Positions 1 to 13,200 of a DNA stretch of 60,000 bases are shown here, piece after piece; position 1 is the first letter of the stretch, and each line of letters begins with the position of its first letter. The translations under genes and the position numbers were made by a program. Under the pieces are notes generated by a model. It was not told the origin of the DNA. It searched no databases and worked only from the letters and a program-made list of their open reading frames with translations. The stretch covers positions 48,033,467-48,093,466 of the forward strand of contig NC_087070.1 of the NCBI RefSeq assembly GCF_963678635.1. Reading direction: 5' to 3'. This stretch comes from Symsagittifera roscoffensis (lineage: Eukaryota; Xenacoelomorpha; Acoela; Convolutidae).

Positions 1-187
1 TCAAAAATATTACAACCGCATTACTATTCAGATAATCATCAAAATTTTTGAGTTCAAAATCATAAGAATTTTTCAGTCTTGAAAACTCATCTGTTTATTA
101 TCTAATCGGTCAATATTACCACTAATGGCTTGGATTTATTTTCTTACCTTGAGATTTTTGCGGTTTACGTAGAGATTTTGAATAATA

Positions 188-318
188 AATTCTGATTGGC
201 TGAAAGTAAGCGAAAATTATTTCAAGCATTCGGTCCTTCAAGCATGAGGGACGGTGGAATCCCTCATACGCGAGGGACCGAATGTGCGAAAATAAAAATC
301 CACCAATCAGATTCCAGT
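188..318. repeat. Foldback (MITE-like) hairpin element
   Basis: The arms are imperfect inverted repeats. The left end reads TTCTGATTGGCTGA and the right end, read in reverse, AATCTGATTGGTGGA. A perfect 10-bp inner pair is CATTCGGTCC at 227-236 and GGACCGAATG at 275-284, around a second small hairpin (GAGGGA/TCCCTC). It looks like a short non-autonomous DNA transposon. A related end occurs near 16241. No coding capacity is seen. Confidence 0.5.
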
Positions 319-889
319 GATCTTAAATTTGGAAAGAAAGTAAACAGTTTTAGAGAATGAGTATTGATATTGGCCAAATATAAAAACGGCAGAAATAAGC
401 AAAATTTCCAATTTGCCACTGACGCCGCCGAATCGGAAAAAATTTTATATTCCAAGACTTTCGTTATGAAAAAAGCAAAATGTTGGTTCATTTAATTGAA
501 TGGCGACTGCTTCTTTTTAAAATTTGACTTTCGGCTAATTTTATTTTCGGTCATTCGCTCACGAGTTTTTCGTGCATTTGGTCCTTCGCGTATGAAAATA
601 GCCCCCATGAGGGACGCCACCTTTCAACACGAGCGTTATTGTGCGCGTAAATCTTTGTTTTGCCGCTAATTTAGACTAGTGTTTTTGAAGTTGATAGTTT
701 TGCTTACAAATTGCGAGATAATTGTCTGAATTGGGGAAGCTTGGCCCCAGGCTGAGCGTCTTTTTGAGTCTGTCAACCAATCATGCATCATTCAATCACG
801 TTGTTCTGTTAAAAGATTGGTCTGTTAAACGATCGGTCCCCATTTCGTCAAGTTTTTTTGCGCTTAATTTCGCTTAACTTTGTCAAAAA
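319..889. other. Gene-free AT-rich stretch
   Basis: I see no exon with good splice sites and no long open frame. A second fragment related to the neighbouring hairpin (words such as GGTCCTTCGCG and ATGAGGGACG) lies around 550-620. Nothing else can be assigned. Confidence 0.4.
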
Positions 890-1165
890 TTATATCGAAT
901 TTTTATTCAAGAATGCATCAAGTTTTAATATAGGATAGCTTTAAGTAGATTATCTGTTTTGAGTGCTAATAAAGTTTTTGGAAGAAAAGATCATTTCATT
1001 GTTCCGACCATTGAAACAATACTCGTGTTTATATCGAAATTCTGAATCAAGAATGCATCAAATTTTAATATAGGATAGATTTAGGTAGATTATTTGTTTC
1101 AAGTGCTGAGAAAAATTTTCGGAGAAAAAGATCATTTCATTGTTCCGACCATTGAAAAAATAGTC
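890..1165. repeat. Two-copy direct tandem repeat, period 140 bp
   Basis: GAATGCATCA followed by TTTTAATATAGGATAG occurs at 911 and again at 1051. Both copies end in the same GATCATTTCATTGTTCCGAC word. The copies are clearly diverged, so the duplication is not recent. Confidence 0.6.
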
Positions 1166-4100
1166 AAAACAACTAAGAAAAAAGTTTTGCACTTCCATAT
1201 TTAGTGAGCTTCTTCTGACAAATACAAAACTCATTGAGTTTCTAAAAGCAAGGTGCTCGACAAAATAATCAAATACTGGAGCAAGTTTTTAATTTCAGCA
1301 AACCCATATTTTTACCAATTATTGACAGTTGAAAACCATAAATTTTGATCGCGTTTTTTTCAGATGCAAAAAAAAACAGAATCAATTTTGATTAGCCATG
1401 CATTAAGGGGGAGATATTTTGCAAAAATTACTAAGACAGGATTATTTACTTGTAATCATTCCAAAAAAACTTGAAAATAGATGAATTACTTTGAAAGTTA
1501 GTTTGTGAGAACCTTTAAATTGTTTCAAATACAATTAGCTAATTGAAGCAACTTACAGGGCATTCAGATCAAAAAGTATCGTTTTCATGCAAGAATAACT
1601 CATATTTCTCCAATATTTGATTAAAGCGACAAAAAATGTGCTCTGAGCTGTTTTCTTTTTTTTCTTGAGATCTTGAGAGCCTTATTGTAATAATATTATC
1701 CTACAAAATCCAAAATCCCCTTAAAAACATCAGTTTAAATTTGAAGAAGAGATAATTTTTCTGCGATCATTTTTTGTAAAGTTATGGGTTATAAGAATTT
1801 CAAAACTGCCATTTTGGCCAAGTTCGGGAATAACTTATACCCGCTCTTGAAAGAATATCTATGATAATGAAAGCGCAGGCACTATTTACTTAAGCAGGGC
1901 GAATTATCCCTCACCCAAAATTATTCCAATTTTAAATGAGGCGAGCTATGTGGTCAGATTCATTTTATGTACGACTCAAAATTTGAGCAATTATTTTCCT
2001 GTTTTGTCAGCTGGAAAAGAAAAACAAAAAAAAATAAAAATATTTGATTTATCAATTTTGATCTGATACAACCAGTAATTTTCTGTAGAAAATGCAAGAA
2101 AACTGATTGTCATGCAAAAATAAGGGTATTGAAAAAAGAATATTAAACAATTTTCAAATATTAAAAATGTGTGACGCTTTTTTTCTTACATCGGTTGCAA
2201 AATATTTTCAAAACCATTTGCAAAAATTATCCTATTTTTTCATATATTAGTCGCCAAAAATTTTTAGGCTCATTTTTGTTTTCGACTTTTGAAAAAATTT
2301 TTGCATTTCAACAAAAAATGAACATTTTTGTATATAATCATGTCCAGACTGAATTTTTTTATTCCAGTGAATCAAAAATAACTTTTAGTATGTCACTCAA
2401 GATTTTATGTTTTTTTTTATATTTCAAAGGGTCAATATATCTTGAATTTGTGAAAAAGCGGCCAGGAATTTCATTCACTTACGAAATTTTTCAATTTAAA
2501 TGGCTTCTAGCCATATAGGAAGAATAACTGTTTTTACTTGTAGTTATGAACAAAAATTGAAGGATCATTGTTGCTTAAAAAGTTAAACCCTTAATTGCAG
2601 TTTGCCAGTTAGGTAATTGCGAATTAAGGAGTGGTTTTTACACGTCGTTAATTTTTTTGTGAGTTTGGACAAAAAATCAAAAAAAATTTTCATCATTGGA
2701 AAAAATATTCGACAAAAAGTTTTCATGTGTCTGAGAGGTTTAATAAACTTCTGCACGTATGGAATTGATTGAAAACGAATGGCGAGACGTTTGTCGTTTC
2801 TGAATAATGTGTGACTAAAAATTTCGGTCAATACCGGACCAAAACTTTTCTGGGAATTGCTAGTTTTAGTAAAATAGCCCAAACATCTAATAATATTTGA
2901 AACTATATCTGGTTGAGCAGTTAGAACACAAAAAATTGGGTTTTCTTGTTTGTCATGCTAAAATTAAATACTCTTCCTAAGCTTCAGATATTATCTCCTC
3001 GCACAAATGTTTGCTGGTAACTATATAATTGGTTAAAAGAAGAAGTGAAAACGCTTTCAAAAACTTTCATTACTCAAAGACCAAAAAAGGGAAATTTCAG
3101 CAAACGGTAAATCAGAGCGTTGGAGAAATGTTGTAAGGAGTTTGAAAAAATTGTATGAACAAACCATACAATGAGTTCTGAAGATTTTCTGCAATAAAGT
3201 GCAAAAAAAAATCAAAAAATAAGCCGAAAAGAAACTGAGTTTTTAAGAGAATCTCCAAAAACAAAGAAAAAGTAAATTTTGAAAGTGCGTGGCAAAATTG
3301 AAACATAGGAAAAGATTTTTACTCCATCGAGAAGTTGTCTTTGTTTTGTTTGCGACAACCAAGGCCCTAATTTTTAGTCCGATAAAAAATCTATTATGGA
3401 GTGGGACTTTTAAGTTGGCACCCCGTCGGTTACCTATCTCATTGCGTCCTTCTGCACAAGAAGTGAATAAATTTGCCGGTGGTTTGTCGTTTTTGGCCTT
3501 TGGGCCCAAAATTTGAAAATTTTCAATAAATTTTTCTTAACAACTTGAACAAAAACTCCGACATCTTGTTGGTCCATTTGATGCCAGAATTGAACGTAAT
3601 TGAGTTGGAAACTGAGTTAATTGAAGCAGTTAAAAAATTTTGTGGAGTATCTACCTGTTGAAAACATTGGGTCTTTTTTCCGCAAAATAAATTATAAGGC
3701 TTATTTCAGGAGAAGAACATTAGAAGGCCAAACTGGGTATTCCGCAACGAAGATACTCTCATTGTTCTTTTTTTTTTAATTTTCGTTTTATTTGATCATT
3801 CTGAACAACTTTTAACATGTTTAAAAGCTTATCTCTTTATTCAAAAAATATCAAGGCCTCAAACAGGAATATTTCCGCTAGAAAACTCATAGTTATTTTT
3901 GAAAAAAAATATTGGCATGTTGGGTATTTTTTTTTGTTTTAATAAATTTTTTTTGGCTTGAAGTCTTATCGCTTGCAAGTCGCATCGGCTGCAAACCCGC
4001 CGTTCCGTTGTCCTAGACCTGTCAATTTTGTTTGAATCATCCATAAACTCCTAGTAAAGCCCCAAAATTACCACATTTTGTCTCAATGAAGGGCCAAATT

Positions 4101-4285
4101 AAAAAATCAAGATCAATTCAAACCTAGAGTCAATCATACTTTTGGTTACTAATGAGCAAAAACATTTTCAAGTGGGCTTCAAGTTTATAATTTATTGATG
4201 CTCGATCATAGCTGTTCGGTTGTGTGTTAGCTTTATTTCATTTTTTCTTTTATTTTTGTGCCGACTTTCGTAACAAAAATAACGA
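1166..4285. other. Gene-free repeat-rich stretch
   Basis: No supportable exon. Around 1740-1960 the sequence is distantly related to the dispersed repeat best seen at 4290-4780. Open frames at 3289-3516 (plus) and 3859-4044 (minus) lack splice sites, upstream signals or recognisable motifs, so they are not called as genes. Confidence 0.35.
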
Positions 4286-4289
4286 AAAA

Positions 4290-4780
4290 TTTGTGCTCGA
4301 GGTGGGTTTTTTTCTTCAGACAAATTTCGACTTTTTAACAAGCCTTTTTTGACGGAATTTTTTATACCATTCTAAAATTATTGTTGTTTTGAGCTTAAAT
4401 TTGAAACGATATTTCACCTGGAATCATTTTTCGTAAAGTTACGAGGGTTTAAAGATTGTCATTTTAGCCAATTTGGGACAATTTCATGAATATATTTAGA
4501 GCTATTAACGCGGAAACGGAGATTTAATCCGTCGTAGAAATCGTTCAAATTTAGTTGAATGAAGAGTAATTATTTGCCATAATTGATATGCTACTACGAG
4601 CAAAATTTATCATTTTGTATTTTATATGGAGTGTGGGGGAATTTTTTTCACAAAATAATCTCAAAATTAAAAAAAAATCATTTTTTTACCTTTAATTTTT
4701 TCACGTTATTACTGCTCCCTAGACCTTGAAAGGCAATGGGAACATTCAGGGCTTTGTCTTGATACGAGCAGTCTCGTTTA
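4290..4780 (+). repeat. Dispersed repeat family B, copy 1 (terminal hairpin family)
   Basis: It aligns by eye over its whole length with 19826-20315 in the same orientation. It starts at GCTCGAGGTGGGTTTTTTTC and ends in a conserved 3' segment ending GATACGAGCAGTCTCGTTTA. The 3' end of the family contains a CAGGGC-loop-GCCCTG hairpin, decayed here. No coding region. A non-autonomous mobile element is likely. A 3' hairpin followed by a fixed terminus would fit a Helitron-like element, but this is a guess. Confidence 0.5.
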
Positions 4781-4926
4781 GAAATTTTGGACAGCTTGGA
4801 TGCTTTTGAGTAAAGAATTTTCCGTCCTCTGCCTGCTATGAAAATATAGCCCCAAGTCAAAAAAAATTTTAGAAATTTTCTGACCAAAAACTACACTCGT
4901 TAGAACTTCTTTGGGACCTTTTAAAC

Positions 4927-5364
4927 CAAGGCGGATCTAGGATTTTCTCGAGCGGGATTTTCAAAATGTTTTTGAAGATTTGTCGATTTTTTTTTTAAAT
5001 CGACCAAATTGATACCAATTTTTTTTTGGATTTCTCCCAAAGCACTAAATAGACCTTGTTTTGGTCAAAATTTCTGCGCCTCAGGCAAAATTTTGAAAAC
5101 AAACAGGCCAAAATAGGCGTTTTAGGCACTTTTTGAAACATTTTGACCAAATAAATTGCGTTTTGTCGGCGCGCGCTACCCCCTCAAAATTAGTAGCTAT
5201 TGGCGCCGGCGGCGCCTTTTTTAAAATTTTTAGGGTTCATCACTAAAAATAGATATCTCAAGATAATACAAAGAGGCGACCCATTGGATCGGCAGGGGGT
5301 CGAGAATCCCTGAAAGAAAACGCGTCCGCCCCAACACCCCTCCCCCACCTTTAATCCGCCCCTG
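4927..5364. mobile_element. hAT-like MITE, copy 1
   Basis: The ends are inverted repeats: CAAGGCGGATCTAGG at the left and AATCCGCCCCTG at the right, that is CAGGGGCGGATT in reverse. CAGGGGCGGAT-type ends are typical of hAT-group non-autonomous elements. An internal palindrome TTGGCGCCGGCGGCGCC lies near 5200. Convincing 8-bp target duplications were not found. Many partial relatives occur in this window. No transposase is present. Confidence 0.55.
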
Positions 5365-5519
5365 TAGAATTGGTGTATTACATGCTAGAGTAACCTGAGC
5401 GTAAGATCGATATGTCATTAAGTTAAGTAGTACAGCAAACAAAGGGTAAAGTTCAAAATAGTTCATTCTTCGAAGATATCGTCCCTCCTATTCCAGAAAT
5501 TAAAATTTAACAAAATCGG

Positions 5520-8040
5520 CGAACCCCCCCCCCCCCCCCCCATATCGGAACTATGAAAGCTAATGTTATGAAATTCAGAGGAGCGATACTAGAATTGATT
5601 CGACCCGGGCATAAAAAAATCGGGACCCCTCAGACCCTTGGGCGGCAAGTGATAACGGTCCCCGGAAGTGTAAAAGGACCTATCAGAACTCGGAAACTAG
5701 CGGCGGTGTTGGGCTCAAATTCTAGTATGTTGCAGGCCTAGTTAAGGGGAGCTTAAGTTTGGAAACCCAGACCCCTCAGACCCCCACTTCCAGTTTTATG
5801 CCCAAAGTAAACAAACCCACCCCTAACTTCCGGAAGTCGTTTCTCGGCCACCAATGATTGCAGGGAGCTGAAACTTGGAGGGATGATAGGTAGTGGCAAG
5901 TTACATCTTGTATTATAATTTGAGTCAAATCCGGCGGTTGGACCGGAAGCTATTAGCATTTGGAAAAACACCCCCTTAGACCGGAAATAGGCAATTTACA
6001 CAAAATTTTGAGCGAGGGCATATCGATTTTTTTGCAGCAATGGACATAAGATATGGACCCCGAAAAAAGACCCCTTGTGAGTGAAAACCCTCCGGTGACT
6101 CCTTCCGGTGTTAATAGCCTTTTCCCGGAAAAAGTGATAATGGACCTTAGAAATGGGATAATATGGGAAGTATTAACGGGATATGGATGAAACTTGGTAG
6201 TTAGGGCCCCATGGGATTCTAAACCCAAATATGGAAGTTTGACCCCGGTTGACCCCTGGGTGACCTTAAGTTGAACTTTGGGCTTTTTGACCTCAAAATT
6301 GCATTGAAAGCCCCAATATTTACACCGGAAAGTGGCGTATTTCCCAGCCCAACCTCTCGAAATTAGAACGGGTCATCTTGCTAAAAATTAGGAGGAAAAC
6401 TTATATATTGGGACTTAGAGCAGAAGCCGATAGAGATACAGTTTTACCTTGCAACCTTGGAGTAGTGGACTTAATTTAAAGTGGACTTGGTAAACATTGG
6501 GTTCAACTTAACTTGGCGAATGCGCTATTCATAGAATTTGAACTAGACTAAAAGAAATATAGTCCCAGAAGAAATTGAGTGTAATAGGACCGCTGCATGA
6601 GAGTTAAGTTTCCTAAATAGTATGAGTGGACAGAAAATCTACTTGGCTCTCCGGAGGTGACTTTTTGGTTTAATTTGACCCCTAATAGACGAACTACGTT
6701 CCCCTGATAGCTAGAAGGTCGGGATTGGAATAGAGTACAGATAGAAATTTTAGATGCCTGAAATTAGTTAGCTACCCATAAAAAGGGTCTCCCCCTACCC
6801 TTGGGAGGTGGAAACGTTAACGGGATAATTAAAATAAAGACCTTGGGAATAAAGAATGAGTAAACATAGCATGGTTGGGAGGTTGAGTTGAACTCGAAAG
6901 CTGAAGTTGACAGAGTTCAGGAATTGGTTGATTAGAATCGTATGACATTTGCTTGCTTGGTCAAATTGTGACAGCTACCGCATTTCGGGTATCGAATAAG
7001 TGTGAAAAGATTGATAAAAGAAAGCGAAGTTGGCACGTGGCAGAGTTGACAGGAGGAGGGATAAAGTCTTAAAACATGTGCGGACGGGTGATTTAAGTGG
7101 ATGTCAGGACTGATAGGGAATGGCGTGACTTTACTAAAACTAAGTGTAAAGAAAGATAAGGAGTTGGAGGGTACCTGAGAGCCTGTAAGAGTCAAACAGT
7201 GTTAGCTACTATTAAGAGTAGTTGGTTCTCGGTCAGAGAAGAATTATTGCGAGCGAATCGAATAGTTGGTTCTCAGTTAGTTAGAGAATGTTATTTAGGG
7301 TATCTAGAGGATAGCGGAATCGTTGTTGAACGATTGATATTGAAAGAAGTTCTCGAGGAGAACGTTAGTTAGTACTGAGGTGTTAATTGAACTACAGAAG
7401 GCAGTTGGTTTTTAAATAATAGTAATCGCGAACCCCTTTCTTTAATTGAATGATTAATTTATATTTCAGCCAATTATAGGCTACTCTGTATTTGGTTATA
7501 TTCTTTTCTTAATTCATTCTTATTATTGGAATTGTTGTTGCGATCGATTTTTGATTGACGAGTGAGATACAGTCGGAAGAGCACGAATCACGGGGCGAGC
7601 AGCACATTACAGTAGTGAGCAGCCAACCACCAAATCAACCCTTTTGGGATTGTGAACAGTACTGGGAATCGGTTGCCCCGCTGACCTCAGTATTAAAGGG
7701 AACATATTGCGGCGGTGTGAAATAGCGAACAAGACCGGCCTAGAGATATTGTGAATTCCCCCACGTTTACAGCCCCTGTCTTAAACTGCCCTCCCCCTTT
7801 TGCAAACTCTGGGAGAGAGTCATTAGTAGTTTAAAAAAGTTCATATTAAAGATTAACCGTTGAACTAGTTCAATGTAGTGTTGGCAATTCGTTACTAGGT
7901 GCCAAAGGGTGGTAGGGGGGCGGATAGTTAGAGAGATCCCTTCTCCCTCAAAAGGATCTCGAAAGTTATGCAGTTTTTAAATTAAAGACTCTTCATTCAA
8001 ACCTGCAGTTCCCTTGTTTTGAATAGATTTTGAAATCTGA
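5520..8040. other. GC-richer non-coding block of unknown origin
   Basis: It starts with a C tract near 5527-5541. Its composition and vocabulary differ from both flanks, with recurring CCGGAAGT, GACCCCTCAGACCC and TTGACCCC words at 5540-6480. At 7215-7300 there is a short repeat of AGTTGGTTCTCGGTCAGAGA-type sequence. All frames are broken by stops. A retroelement LTR or leader, or satellite-derived DNA, are possibilities. I found neither a matching LTR nor coding domains. The word ACGGTCCCCGGAAGTGT at 5656 recurs at 20333. Confidence 0.35.
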
Positions 8041-8245
8041 GTAGAAATCGTCTTTTGGAAAAAAAAGAGACCATATTCTATTTCACTGGTGTTCAGATTT
8101 ATAACATACATGGTTTTTTCTCAGCTTGCGTTGGGATTAGGCGGAACATAGACTCAAAATGAACTGGTAAATTGTGAATGAATTCCCTCTGGGACTGACG
8201 TCTACAGAAAGAACACGCAGTTTTAATTTATTCCCTCCTAGCTTT

Positions 8246-8341
8246 TCAGTCTATGCGTCTCTGCAGCCCCCAGCAATATCCGTTCGAATTTATCCGTTTG
8301 TGGTCCAGCAAAGTATTCAAGCATTGGTCGCATGAACCAAC
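8246..8341 (-). pseudogene. Possible coding remnant, unrecognised
   Basis: On the minus strand a short frame reads like real protein (LEYFAGPQTDKFERILLGAA within it). It ends at a TAG followed six bases later by AATAAA. A stop lies just upstream in the same frame and no acceptor falls between them, so it cannot be an intact exon as seen. It may be a retroelement or processed-gene remnant. I do not recognise the family. Confidence 0.25.
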
Positions 8342-8709
8342 GACGCGTTTAAAGCTTCTGTGACAATTTTACTGTCTGAAAGCCACTTTGAAAGCAAAAG
8401 TTGGACAAAAACTGATTCACAAGTTTGTTATTATTTATTGAAAAAACTCATTACATTGTATGCTAACACAGCAATGCATTCAATATAACACAGCAGATTG
8501 CATCTATTTGTAAGCACAATTGAGGTCTCAATCGAAAAAAAAAGCATTCAAATAAAAAATTCATCAAAAGAAAATTGATTATCTGTCATTTGATGCGAGT
8601 TCACTTGATTTGATTTTTCTGCAATACGATGAAAATCCGCCCGTACCGAGGGGATTTTCTGTGCAAGATCTGAAATTCTTCATTTCTTACATAAGCTGAT
8701 TTTCAGATT

Positions 8710-8969
8710 TGAAGGGGTAGCGCGCGTCGAAAAAACGGGATTTTTTGGTCAACGTTTTCAAAAAAGTCCCTAAAAACGCCTTTTTTAGCCTGTTTTTTTC
8801 TTCTTCAAAAATTGGCCTGCAGCGCAGAAAATTTTGTCAAAATGGGGTCTTTATACTGATTTGGGAGAGCTCAGAAAATCATTTTGGTCGACCTAAAAGA
8901 AAGGTCCACAAAATTTTCGAAATTTTTTGAAAATCGGTCCCCCTTGAAAAATTCCTAGATTCGCCCCTG
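8710..8969. mobile_element. hAT-like MITE, copy 2
   Basis: The right end is TAGATTCGCCCCTG, the same end as copy 1. The internal order is shared with 30975-31227 (TTGCCTGCAGCGCAGAAAA, then a GTCAAA run, then GGGAGAGCTCAGAAAATCA). It is truncated at the left. Non-coding. Confidence 0.5.
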
Positions 8970-8992
8970 GATCTCCATACGCGATGAATTTA

Positions 8993-9181
8993 GGTGCGGG
9001 GGTCTGTTTTTTCCAAAAATTGCTGGCAAAATTTGGTCGAAATGGGGGCTTTATAGTGATTTAGGAGAGCTCAGAAAAATCAATTTAGTCGACCTATAGA
9101 AAAAGGTCGACAAAAATATTATCGACAAAATTTTTGAAAATCCGCCTCCGCTCTCGACGAGAAAATTCTAAATCTGCCCTA
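8993..9181. mobile_element. hAT-like MITE, copy 3 (partial)
   Basis: It repeats the second half of copy 2 (GGGGGCTTTATAGTGATTTA, then GGAGAGCTCAG, then a TCGACC run) and ends in a decayed TCTAAATCTGCCCTA. It lies almost directly after copy 2, so the two form a local pair. Confidence 0.45.
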
Positions 9182-10191
9182 AGATTGATGATATGCTCTC
9201 TTAGGCTAGACACTTGCGCTTAATTTTTTTCGAACAAATTTTTCCAAAAAAATTGATAGTATTTTTTTGCGGAAAACTGCTAGACGTACTATTTGACTGC
9301 CCTAGATTTATTAAAACAAAATTGGCTAGTTAAAAAGAAAACTTTGGCTACGTGAAAAAACCACCCGAGCACAATTATTGTATGGGAGTTTTATTTAATA
9401 ATTAAGAAGTAAATAGAAAAAACGACACATGTGTTTTATATTCTGATTTCTGAATGATCTTAGTAACAGGCACCTTGAAAAATTTTGCCTTGTTTCTGCA
9501 ATATTTCTTTTCAGTAGTACAATTTTACATTCTTTTCTCTACAGAATCACAGTCCGCTAACATAAAAAAAAAACAATAATGGGAAAAATTCCCTTTTGTA
9601 GCTATTTGAAATTTCTCAATTTCCCGTCATGTGCTTTCGTTGCAATTAGTCTTTCTTTCATTGTTTATTTCTTTGGTAGTCCGTGCGGTTACTTTACTTA
9701 GCCTTCTTCTTATGCATTCTATTACAGTCGGACAAGTCAGCCTGTAATTATCAATTAAGTGCAGGAGAAGGTTTAGAGTAGTTTCCTGAGCTTCTACAGT
9801 AAGATAGCAAAGTTTTGACCTTCTTTTGCAATTGGATGCCCCAATTTCGCGTTTAGCCGCTACACGCTACTGTCATTAATTCGTGGCTCATAAAGGTCCC
9901 CCCCATCCATTTTTGAGCTCTTATTATAGTTACATTGGGAGGCGAATCCTCTCAGTCTTATTCGATTTGAATACAAGCCCTTTGTCCTATATTATTATAA
10001 ACATTGTGTATACTTCAATATAACAAGAGAGTGCATTATTTTGATTGAGACTTCAATCACTACTTGAACAAATTGGATCCTTCCGTTTCATTTACCATTT
10101 TAATCTCTTCTATATATTTTCAGATATTTACTCCATTATTTATTTGTTTGGTTCCTAATACAATATTTACAAGTGGCTAATAATTTCGAAA
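9182..10191. promoter_or_regulatory. Upstream region of the Shisa-like gene
   Basis: This kilobase lies directly before the first coding exon and should hold its promoter and 5' leader. A splice-acceptor-like TATATATTTTCAG ends at 10123, about 70 bp before the start codon. It could mark a 5' UTR exon or a trans-splice acceptor. No clear TATA box at a convincing distance was identified. Confidence 0.3.
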
Positions 10192-10280
10192 ATGACAACT
10201 TGGTCCAGTCCAGCGATGTTTGTTTTATTGGCATTATTTCCCATCCTTTCGATCGGATCTGAACAAATCTACACATCAGA
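10192..10280 (+). CDS. Shisa-like gene exon 1 (signal peptide)
   Basis: ATG at 10192 opens a hydrophobic leader (AMFVLLALFPILSIG) and ends at GA before the donor GTGAGT, phase 2. The remaining G of the split GAG codon is the first base of exon 2. That phase match, plus the leader, is the reason for this start. Confidence 0.7.
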
Positions 10281-13200
10281 GTGAGTAGATTAAGATTAAC
10301 AAAAAACAATCATGAGCATTTTACAATAAGTAGGTACCATAGGCTGGGGGGGGGGGGGGAATTGTTAAGTAGATAACCCATATATTTGTATTTCGATCAT
10401 TGTAAATGGAGAAGAAGTTTATCTTCGGGTGTGCTTCAGTTTTTTTGTTTTCCACGCAAAATCAAGTACCACAAATGATCATCGCTATAGGTCTTATAAT
10501 ACATCTTACGAAAGCTTTATCAGTCGTGGTTGGAACAAAATTTAAAAAAGATTCAAAAAAATTGTGTCGAGAAAAACTGAGCAAGTCGTTTTTTTAATAG
10601 AAAATTTTTTTCATTTCAGTGAAAAACCTTTTTTTTGCTCCAGGAAAAGTAATTTTGCCAGCATGGAGAACATTTTTTTAATGAATAATTTAAAGAAACT
10701 TTTCAAAAATACTTCGAAAAGTTACATTTTGAAAAGATATATAGAAATGTTTTAAGAATTTTAAATACTTTTTTGTTTTTGTTTGTGAATCAATTTTGCA
10801 GAAAAACTATTTCGATTATTCCTATTTCACTAAAGTTTCAAGCGTTTGTAGAAATCTCCCATCTTATAAATCACAGAAACACACTTACACAAAAATACAA
10901 AAGAAAAAAATGCAAAAGAAAAAACAAACCTCTCCCGGGTTGACCTCCATACACCGAAAATGCTTATCATACAATTCCATACATCAAGTGTGTGGAAAAA
11001 TGCTTGTCATACAATTTTCATACAATTTTTTCTAAAAATGGTTGAAAAAAGATATAAACTTATTTCTGTGACTGTTTGATTCTAATAAAACAGTCTGGTA
11101 AAAGAAAACGGAGGTTTTCGTTTTTTGAAAAAAAATGCTTATCATACAATTCCCATATATGGAAATTGTATGACTGGCATTTTTTGATGGCGAGTAATTT
11201 TGAAGTAATTTTGAAAATTTGGCCCAAAAATTTTTTGTTTTTTTTTCAACCGCAAATCGAATTTCGTACGCAAACAAACATTTTTCGAAAAAAACTTTTT
11301 TGCATGCAAAATTTAATGTTTGTGTGCATAACGTAGTCCTGGATACGATAATATTGGCTTTTATTTTCTTTTGACTTAATTTCTTTTTCTTCAAAAACGC
11401 TGAAAACTCCTATTTCCTTTGTATGGGGTGTTTATATATGCCTTGATCAATGTCTGATAATTTGAAAATTCAAAAATTTAAAATAATCACCATTAAAAAA
11501 TTTTGCCAAAAATTAAAAGTTTGTTACTTTTGTTATATCAATTGTGAAAGACAGCCGAACTCAGGTCGTTTTCTGTGCATTGTAAATGCCAAGACCGTCC
11601 AACCTTAGGTGCTTTGAGTAACCAAGTTTTGTCACTTGTGTTCGGCGGCAAACACAACCAAAAAATTGTCAGAAAATAAATTTAGAAAGAAAAAATCAAA
11701 CTTTTTGGTTTATGGAAAAACACCTATCATACAATTTTCATTTATGGAAAAATGTTTATCATAGAGATTTCATACAATTTTCTGTACGTATGGAATTGTA
11801 TGACAAGAAGTTTCTCATATATGGAAATTGTATGATAAGAAGTTTCGGTCATCCCGAGCTTTTTTGTAATTTTGATGAACGCGGTTAGAGCGTTCTGAGC
11901 AGCCGGATAACTTTGTTGTAAAAATAATAAATTGAAATCAGTTTTGTTTTCAGTTTTTCTTTTAGAAATTTTTGCTTGGAAATAAATATTCATCAACGTG
12001 AGCTAAAATTACCATAAGTTTCTTGATTATTAAATATAATTTGTGAAGCTCATTTTCTTTAGTTTATCAATCTTGTGTTATAATTGCATGCCAAACTGTG
12101 TATTTTGTGAAATAAGAACGGATTGCGCAATTGGAAAAAAAACGGTTTTGTTGTGCAATCCATATCAAGGTTATTTATTCTTGATCTTTTTGCTGTTGCG
12201 GAGTTTTTAGACAAATGGTTAAAACCTTGCAGCGTTTCGAATTGCTTCAAAAGTAGCTACATTGGCAGAAACTACAGTAAAATTTGTGGAATCAAGACCA
12301 TTTTGTGGATTTCTTAAATAACATTTATTGTGTGCAGTGGATTATGCTGTCGCGGAATCGAATTTTGTTTGCGAACTTCACAAACTGGAAACGAGATCCT
12401 CTGACTATAATAACGTTTTTTGTTTCAAATTTTGAGGAAAGTTACAAAATATCTGTGATTTTAGCAAATCTTTTAAACCAATTTTGGCGCTATAAATCAT
12501 AGTGCTAACCACAAAAAATAACAACAAATAACAAAAAATGAAGTTAGCTTAAAATTTTCACCTGGAATATTATACCAAAAAAAATAACTTTTCGAATATG
12601 GCTAGATAGTTTTTAGTTTAAAAATTTTGGTGGTTGAGAGAAAAGGCCTGTTTTTTAAAAATATGTTTTTATCTTAGCAAATGAAACAAAAGATAATAAT
12701 CGTGTTTACAAAAAAAACACATTCTTATGAATTTTGGACTTTTTGGGTGAAAAACTCATCCTGGACTACGTTATAAACACAAAAATTCAATTTTTGCATG
12801 CAAAAATTTTTTTTCGTTCAATTTATATTTTAGCAAAAAATGCAAGTTTGCAACCAAAAAAGGGATTAAAAATTTTTTACCCAAAGTTTTTGTTTTTGTT
12901 TATGAAAAAAATGCAGATCACACAATTTTCTTTTATGAAAACTTTATGATAAGCATTTTTCAGACCGAAATTAAAATTTTGTTTTTGATTGTCAAAATGC
13001 CCTCTATCATAGATATAATTATTTAAATATATTTAAAGTTACCCAGACATATCTTATAAATTTCATACATGAAAACTGTATGACAAGCAATTTTCATCAA
13101 AAATTTCAAATCATTTTTAATGACCAGAAATCTTCAAAAGATGCAATTAAACCAAAAATGTTGATTTAAAATTTTTAAAACATTTTTCATATTTTGTATG

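Noticed and set aside
3289-3516. Plus-strand 75-codon frame, also open on the other strand
   Set aside because: No initiation or splicing context. Probably part of an unrecognised repeat.
3859-4044. Minus-strand 61-codon frame starting MDDSNKIDRSRTTERRVC
   Set aside because: Its second half is low-complexity AT-rich sequence. There are no splice sites, no homology I recognise and no polyadenylation signal.
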